Shown here: one piece after another, positions 57,940 through 64,000 of the stretch
How positions within the stretch are numbered: the stretch's first letter is position 1
Layout of the letters: each line of letters begins with the position of its first letter
Source: Aphelidium insulamus
Lineage: Eukaryota > Aphelidiomycota > Aphelidea > Aphelidiaceae
Direction: 5' to 3'
Assembly (NCBI GenBank): GCA_036784855.1
Contig: JAZDSV010000005.1
Location: 186,001 to 250,000 of the forward strand
Length of the DNA: 64,000 nucleotides
The notes under the pieces: generated by a model
Told to the model about the DNA's origin: nothing
Databases searched by the model: none
What the model saw: the letters and a program-made list of their open reading frames with translations, nothing else
Position numbers and translations under genes: made by a program

Positions 57940-58684
57940 TTTGGTTACAATAATTTATTAAATTAAATGCTCGGCGGATGCAGAAACTGATTGCGCCACG
58001 GAGTCTGATATGAGCATTCGGTCCTGCGCACATTTGGCAACAACGGACTAAATCGCCGCTGTATGCTGGCGGGATGACTGCAGCGGGGCAGTTTGCTGGC
58101 TGCGCGAAAGCGGACAAGGCGACTGCACTCGAAGCAGATCCTCAGCCAGGACTGGACACATCTACCTTGCATCGCTCTGCAAGTCGATAGGCCGTCGGGC
58201 AATCAGACCATTACTCCGTGGTTATCAGGATCACTGTAATCCAGGCAAAATGCTGACGTTACTGCCGCAGGTAGATGCGCGAGTTCTTGGCCGCTTATAC
58301 TGTGATAACGCGCTCGCAAACGCATCCACGGCTGTCGTGGCATACTTTAACGTTGCGCTGCTGTCGAATAGAGCTAGTTGCGGGTGCAGTCGTCGCAGCA
58401 GCTCTCCTGCGATCAGATTCGCTAGAGTGCAGCTCGTGCTGGCATACCGCCATCAGCGTGGTCTGTGTCAGTCGTAAGCAGTCACTGGACAGAAGGTCAA
58501 AGTCAAGTGTGGAGCATTGCAACCCACATCGCTTTTGATCGGATTCACGTCGTCTGCGGCGATCGATCATCGATTCAAAGCACGAGCTAGTTATGGCCGC
58601 TCGATGTTCCACCCATTGCGGGTCAACGAAGAGCTTGAAGGCAATTGTGGCGCGGTAGCCAGACTTCAGCTTCTTGACACTCAT
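57940..58684 (-). CDS. Unknown small protein, at least two exons
   Basis: Reads from ATG 58684 (MSVKKLKSGYRATIAFKLF) and continues through pieces ending YQTPWRNQFLHPPSI near 57963. Arg/Cys-rich and without recognised motifs; splice joints are not established. An AATAAA signal lies just after the stop on this strand, followed by a T-rich tract, which supports a real 3' end. Confidence 0.45.
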
Positions 58685-58886
58685 CCATAGCACAATTTAT
58701 CCGACCGCCACTTTTGCCAGCCTTATGCATTCGTGCTGTTAATGAGAGCATTTGAGACGGATGTTTGGTGTGTGTATAGTACATCTATATGTACAGCGCA
58801 TAGTGACAGAGTGTTTGACACCGATTGAGACATGGAGATCGTGTAAACTGGTAAAGTGCACACAACTTTCACTAGCTATACTCTCA

Positions 58887-60803
58887 ATGTCCTCGGCACG
58901 TCCGCCAACTGCAACTGGCGATGACCCGCTCAAGAAACAGCGGTTGGAGCGTCTGCGTGATGCCGAGGAGCAGAAGCGACGGGCCAAGAGCGCCAAGCTA
59001 GGTACGGAGGCGTAGTAGACATGTTCAGTGGTTGACTGTCATGGCGCGTAGGCGTAATGAGCACCAGTGGGGCACAGCCAGCATCCTCAAAGTCCATAAG
59101 GCCAGTGACGCCAGTGACAAGTGGAGGGCGTCCAGAGTCTTCAGCGACTCCATCGTCTCCGTTGCGCCCATCGCCGGCAAGCAGTCCCGTGTCGCCAGTC
59201 GGCACCACCGTGCCAATCGCCGCTGTTGTGCTGCCAGCCACTTCTTCGTCGGCGGGACAGGGACCACTCGTTCTATCGGTGACACCATCGCCCAGTCCGG
59301 CGCCCGCCACCCGGCCGACCACAGATGTTGGTGTCACACGCGTCTCGGTTGTATCGCCGCAACCCGCGACAACTCCCGCGGTCCCCAGTGCCGCCGCCCC
59401 GGTGACAACCATCCAGGTAAAGTCGTCGGCGCGGCCACTATCACGCGACAACTCCAGCCTGTCCGCCACCACGGACACTGCCACCGCCGATAACAACGCC
59501 GTGACAAGTATCAGCAGCTACAACAACAGCAGCGCGTCCGTGCAGCCACAACTGGACACCGCGGACCCCGTCCAGTCCAGCCCCGCGGAATCGCTCCAAA
59601 CGCCACGGCCAGTCACTGCCAGCAGTCCCGCGCAAAACAGTCCCGCCGCCACGCCGCGCGCCAGTCTGCCGCCCGTTTATGATCCGACAACAGACCAGCG
59701 CCGGGACACGCAAGATAGCGTGGTGGCCCCGGCTGTCGGCGCGACTCCAGTGCACATTGACCCGACCCTCTTTGCCGCCGAGGAGTTTGCCGATCTCGGC
59801 GCGTTCGTGCTAAAGTATTACGTAGTACGCACTATGTGTGTCAAATCATTTGACTTTGCAGGTGCGTGCCACAGGGAAAGCGCATGCAGTGCCGCATCAT
59901 CCGGCGACAGGACGGTGTGGAGCGCCTATATCCGCACTACGAGTTCTACATCCAGCAGGGTATTGAGCAGATATTTCTCATGTCGGCCCGGAAGCGGAAA
60001 AAGAGCCGCCACGCCAACTACATCATCTCCACCGCCAAGGACACCACAAAGAAAAAGGAGGGCATGGTCGGCAAGGTCCGGTGCGTTATGGCACGTGTAT
60101 CAGTGTTGCAATTATTACTAAACTATCAGATCAAACTTTCTGGGCACAGAGTTCTGGGCGTTTGATGCCGGCTTCAACCCGGCCAAGGGACCTAAAGAGG
60201 GCCAAAGTGATGCGAATGCGCGCCGTGAACTGGCCACCGTAACCTATGTGCGTATTCATTATATTTTACTGGCCCACGCACACTTTGCAACGCACTAATG
60301 CAATATAAATGCAGGACCCAAATATACTCGGCTTCAAGGGACCGCGCAAAATGACTGTGCTCATCCCACGCATAACCAAGGCCGGGCCGCCAGTCACCAT
60401 CCAGCCAAACAATGTTCTGTTCACCAAGGGCAAGTTTAGGCTGCATGACTCGGCGCTTGAGCGGTACAAGAGGAATGATTTCCGGGACATTCTCGTGCTG
60501 CAGAACAAGCAGCCTCAATGGAATGACGGTAACGAGTTTGTGTATCTCTCTACATATATTGACACTATATATATTTATCCCATAGAAACCCAGTCATATG
60601 TACTCAACTTCAATGGTCGCGTAACGCTGGCCAGCGTGAAAAACTTTCAAATAGTGCATGAGAGCGATCTGGACTACATTGTCATGCAGTTTGGGCGGGT
60701 GGGCGAAGAGGCGTTCACGGTAGACTTGCAGTATCCGCTCTGTCCGCTGCAGGCCTTTAGCATTGCACTAACAAGCTTTGACGCCAAGCTGGCCTGCGAG
60801 TGA
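58887..60803 (+). CDS. Tubby-like protein
   Basis: Exons 58887-59001, 59052-59814, 59862-60080, 60130-60247, 60315-60528 and 60586-60803. The N-terminal half (about 290 residues) is Ser/Pro/Thr/Ala-rich and disordered. The tubby C-terminal domain then follows: [91 protein letters not shown] and the diagnostic end SFDAKLACE. Binds phosphoinositides at the plasma membrane in animals. Confidence 0.96.
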
Positions 60804-60898
60804 AGTTGCACATTGGATAATTGCAGTAGCACAATAGAGCTATGCCATGTAGTTCAAAATTTTCAGCCAATCAGAACATCGATTGATATCTCTCTCAA

Positions 60899-62254
60899 AT
60901 GGCCGACAAGAAAGCCGAACTACTCGCGGCGCTAAACACCATCGATCCGCTGCCTCACGACTTGATTGAAGAGTTAACTGCTGCGGAGGACGATGTGGTT
61001 GGGCGAAAGATGACGACGTGGATGGGACGCACTGAAGCACAGTGGAAGGATAAGCGCCGCGAGGACGGTGCTGACGTGTACAACGCACTGCATCCATACC
61101 AGGGTAAGCAGCGGCATTATACGATTATGAAGTCTCAATGCGTGTAGGCGTTAAGCGCAAGGCTGAAGGAGGAGGAGATTCTATCGCGAAGTGCATTGCT
61201 TCTTCTGATCCATTGGAGCATCGCCTTGCCGCTTTGGATGAATTGGTCCAGTATCGCCTTGCCGCTTTCGATGAATCGGTCCAGAATCGCCTTGCCGCTT
61301 TGGATGAATCGGTTCAGAATCGCAACGCACCGCATCCACACCAGGGTAAGCAGCGGCATTATACGATTATGAAGTCTCAATGCGTGTAGGCGTTAAGCGC
61401 AAGGCGGAAGGTGGAGAAGATTCTATCGAGCAGCGCCTTATTGTTTTGGAGAAGTTTCTGCAACGGGCAGTCACAGTTTCCATATCCTCCTTGAACGCCG
61501 ACCACATCCGTAAAGAGGGATACAGACCGAAGGTATATGTGCTGCCGTCATGCGATAAAGTCGTTTCGGATCTCCTTCCGTTCGAATGGACCGATGGCAA
61601 AGAATGCGAACAACATGATAAGTATATCCCTTACTTCTCGTCGCTCCTGAATTACAAAGAGCTGCTGGACGTCAAAGTCGCCCCTAACAACATGCTGGAT
61701 AACAGACTTCTTCCGATACACCTTAGAGGAACGACAGATGCGGTGATCACGCCTGTCCACCATTCCAGTGAAGTTATTGGCATTGGCGAATGGAAGAAGC
61801 AAGTTAAATCTTTCCATTTACCACAGTTGCACGGCGAGCTGATATCTGCTAATCTGTTATTTCCCAACATGAAGCCTTTCGGGGTTCTTTCGGATTTGAA
61901 AGATAGTTGGTCAATCTGCTGGATCTGCTGTTGGTCACCGAAGATTTTGACAGTGACCGCAAAGTCGGTCCACTTACTCGAAATACGGCAATTGATTTTC
62001 TGCGCAAATCATGTCTCGCGGCCGTAATGAAGGTTGAAGGTGGTCTCTTCCGCTCCAGCTTGGAGGCTGTATCAACAGACGATGTCAAGGTTGATGCGAT
62101 ATTTGCTGGTCGGAAGCCTGCGGCCGTTAAGACCAAGGATGACGCGCGGTTCGTTAGTTTTCAAGATTTCGTCGAGCAGGAGGAGTTCAATAAGGCCAAG
62201 ACGCTGGCCTTGTTAAACCTGAAGGACAGCTTTGATCCGCTGCCGTTCATTTGA
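60899..62254 (+). CDS. Crinkler-type effector with PD-(D/E)xK nuclease-like domain
   Basis: Exon 1 60899-61103, exon 2 61148-61345, exon 3 from 61390. The nuclease-like core has LPFEWTDGKECEQHDKYI, VAPNNMLDN, LRGTTDAVITP (Asp) and IGIGEWKKQV (ExK), the layout of the restriction-like domain of CR effectors. It lacks the ubiquitin-like header; instead exon 2 and the start of exon 3 are duplicated modules (VKRKAEGG...). A frame change is needed near 61890-61935 to reach the tail (EDFDSDRKVGPLT ... DSFDPLPFI), so the gene may be recently broken or miscalled by one base. Poly(A) signal at 62392 (TTAATAAAG). Confidence 0.72.
61104..61389 (+). repeat. 242-bp tandem duplication of one exon plus its intron
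   Basis: Introns 61104-61147 and 61346-61389 are both 44 nt and nearly identical; the 198-nt exon between them is exactly 66 codons. The repeat period is 242 bp. The start of exon 3 (VKRKAEGGEDSI) repeats the start of exon 2 (VKRKAEGGGDSI). The reading frame is kept. Confidence 0.9.
61206..61325 (+). repeat. 33-bp coding repeats (11 residues, three copies)
   Basis: Reads HRLAALDELVQ, YRLAAFDESVQ, NRLAALDESVQ: an 11-residue helical repeat with one hydrophobic face, probably a short coiled coil. Confidence 0.9.
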
Positions 62255-63279
62255 TGTCTATGTACGGATAATTGGCTGATACGGAAAGGTTGGGTTTGTA
62301 GCACCTACAAGCACCAAAGTGGTATGGTGTATGCAGTGTGCTTATCATCTTTATTAATTCTCTACTTTCGCAGCACACTACACATTAATAAAGTACAGTA
62401 GGTTAAACCGTATCTATTTGCAACTTTAAACGCTTTACATATGGCCCGTACACAATGTTTCAAATTAAGCGAACCAGCTACAGATGCACCAGTTAGCTAC
62501 GTTCACTTGACAAAGCGAGATCACTAGCTAGCATCTGACACAGGCTGACTTAGGGTTTAATATTAAGCGAACAAGCACAGATGCACCCGTTAGATATGTT
62601 CCTTGACAAAGCGAGAGTGTCTAACACGGGCTGACTTATGCCACACCAGTGGTGCAGAAACATTATGCAGGATTAACATGATTTCGGTAAATTTCTATCG
62701 CCAGGAAATCATTTATGCTTTCATACGAAGCATACTGACCTGTTTCGGTTGGTAGCATCCTTAACGTTATTTAATGACAAAATTCAGTTATGTCACTGCA
62801 GGCGTCATGGTTTAAATGCACGTCTAGGTGGTGGCCCAGCGGCTAAAGGGCAAAGTACTGCCAGTAGACAGCTGTATGTACGTTACTATGCTACATAGGG
62901 TATTGTGGTGTTGAGGCGCGTCATTTGAGCTGCAGGAGGCCTTTGAGAAGAGCAGCTGCTTCGGCTGCTTGTTCACAAGTTTGATTATAACAGAAACGAT
63001 TATGGGACCCAATGCCAGCAAATACTTGGCTCTATTGCAGTGTACAGCAAGCATGGACTTATTGACAAGCTTATACCAAGCCGGTTTGCGAGTGATGTTG
63101 CACATGCAGGCATGATGCTAGCAGTAGAATTATTCAACTTGCAGCAAGCAGTTTACAGCAAGTGCTTCAAGTGTTTACAGCAAATGTGTCTGCACTGATA
63201 TACACGCTTTGTGCGAGATAACGCGTGGCGCAGCGCGATAACGGCCACGCACGCGCCAGACACACTTTCTGTGCATATA
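62255..63279. other. Intergenic stretch with a diverged direct repeat
   Basis: 1025 bp without a recognised gene. Two related units, about 62467-62551 and 62567-62640, share GCGAACAAGC-like starts, CAGATGCACC, TTGACAAAGCGAGA and GGCTGACTTA ends. The first 150 bp are the 3' UTR of the Crinkler-type gene. Confidence 0.55.
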
Positions 63280-64000
63280 ATGAAGTTTGGCAAGTACTTG
63301 TTGGCACAGCAGAGCAGTGGCCAGTACCCGGCAGAGTGGGCCGCGCACTGCATCGACTATGCACGGCTCAAGCTCTTCCTGAAGGAGCACGTGGCCGTCA
63401 ATTCAGTGACGCTGGATCGCCGCCCCGCGCCCGGCACAACGCGCCCCAGCCAAGAGTCGCTGGCGATGGCGGCGGCTGCGGGATCTGCTACCGTGTCCAC
63501 TCGGTCACTGCATGTCGGTGATGGTAGTGGCTCTGGTGTGCCGCCGCGCCTGGCCGACGTCCTGCGCGACCGTTTGAAGCAGCTGCACATTCACATTCCC
63601 GCATTCATTGAGCTGCTGGATGCAGAGGTTGCGAAACTGGACGCGTTCTTTGTTCAGGAGACTGCTGTGCTGGAACAGGAGTGGGACACCATGGCTTGTG
63701 GGGGCAGCGCAGTATCTGCGGAGGCGGCAGTGAAGGACCTGCTGCAGTGCACAATCCGCCTGGAGAACTTTGTCTTTCTCAACTTTACCGGCAAGTGGCT
63801 CTATGCATCGCCGTCCAGTGCACACACTCGCAACATCACTTTACTAACGGACATGCAGGCATTTGCAAGATTTTCAAGAAGCACGACAAAGTGTCTGGGC
63901 TTCGTATGGCACAGTCCTACCTGACCACACTGTCTGGACGCTCGTTTTACTTGTCGGCTGGGCTGGCAGCGTTGAAGAAGCAACTTATCGAGCGTGTTGC
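63280..64000 (+). CDS. SPX-domain protein, 3' partial
   Basis: N-terminal SPX domain that senses inositol pyrophosphates and phosphate status. MKFGKYLLAQQSSGQYPAEW and YARLKLFLKE are the first helices; FIELLDAEVAKLDAFF the second part; LENFVFLNFT joined to GICKIFKKHDKVSG the third, with the Lys-rich phosphate-binding surface. The joint uses a GC donor (63791, GCAAGTGG) with a TACTAAC branch just before the acceptor. The remainder lies beyond the window, so XPR1/SYG1, VTC or other SPX types cannot be told apart. Confidence 0.9.
63791..63858 (+). other. GC-AG intron
   Basis: Begins GCAAGTGGCTC, carries TTACTAACGG near its end and stops at ACATGCAG; restores the SPX helix NFTGICKIFKKHDK. Confidence 0.8.

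Overview
The window is eukaryotic nuclear DNA with short spliced introns (about 44-100 nt, occasionally about 160-210 nt), GT-AG plus several GC-AG boundaries, and TACTAAC-like branch sites. Genes are packed on both strands, with gaps as small as 26-41 bp. The gene set fits a deep opisthokont: an early-diverging fungus (chytrid, blastoclad or aphelid type) or a unicellular holozoan. It includes muskelin, tubby, Churchill, sulfite oxidase, an LRWD1-like WD40 protein, a disintegrin/EGF/SH3 membrane protein, Crinkler-type effector genes and a Fanzor remnant. The exact lineage cannot be fixed from sequence reading alone.

Layout. 1-8 kb: end of a PP2A-family phosphatase, then on the minus strand phosphatidylserine decarboxylase, XPF nuclease and mitochondrial sulfite oxidase. 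8-10.7 kb: a frameshifted Fanzor (eukaryotic TnpB-like RNA-guided nuclease) remnant. 11-15 kb: a decayed unknown gene and a Ser-rich unknown protein. 16-19.3 kb: a 5'-truncated non-LTR retrotransposon with a 13-bp target duplication. 19.9-25.4 kb: universal stress protein, UPF2, WKF-domain protein. 25.4-31.2 kb: muskelin and RRN3, head to head. 31.5-39 kb: disintegrin/SH3 membrane protein, an unknown membrane protein, importin alpha, Churchill, eIF4E. 39.3-43.4 kb: a large acidic repeat protein. 44-48.5 kb: V-ATPase proteolipid, an orphan Crinkler header, a small paralogue of the acidic protein's N-terminus, an unknown helical protein, ZNF830. 48.6-54.9 kb: sulfotransferase, CAF-1 p60, NIT2 amidase, pyridoxal kinase. 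55-62.3 kb: Crinkler pseudogene, LRWD1-like protein, an unknown gene, tubby, Crinkler nuclease gene. 63.3 kb to the end: start of an SPX-domain protein.

Most genes are housekeeping: RNA polymerase I initiation, NMD, translation initiation, nuclear import, chromatin assembly, DNA repair and organelle enzymes. The accessory part is the mobile and effector-like material: Fanzor, LINE, three Crinkler-type loci and two lineage-specific gene families. The Fanzor remnant and the Crinkler cluster, whose intact gene carries a tandem exon-plus-intron duplication, are the most unusual content. Exon borders were read by eye from splice signals and protein continuity; several internal borders are approximate and this is stated where it applies.
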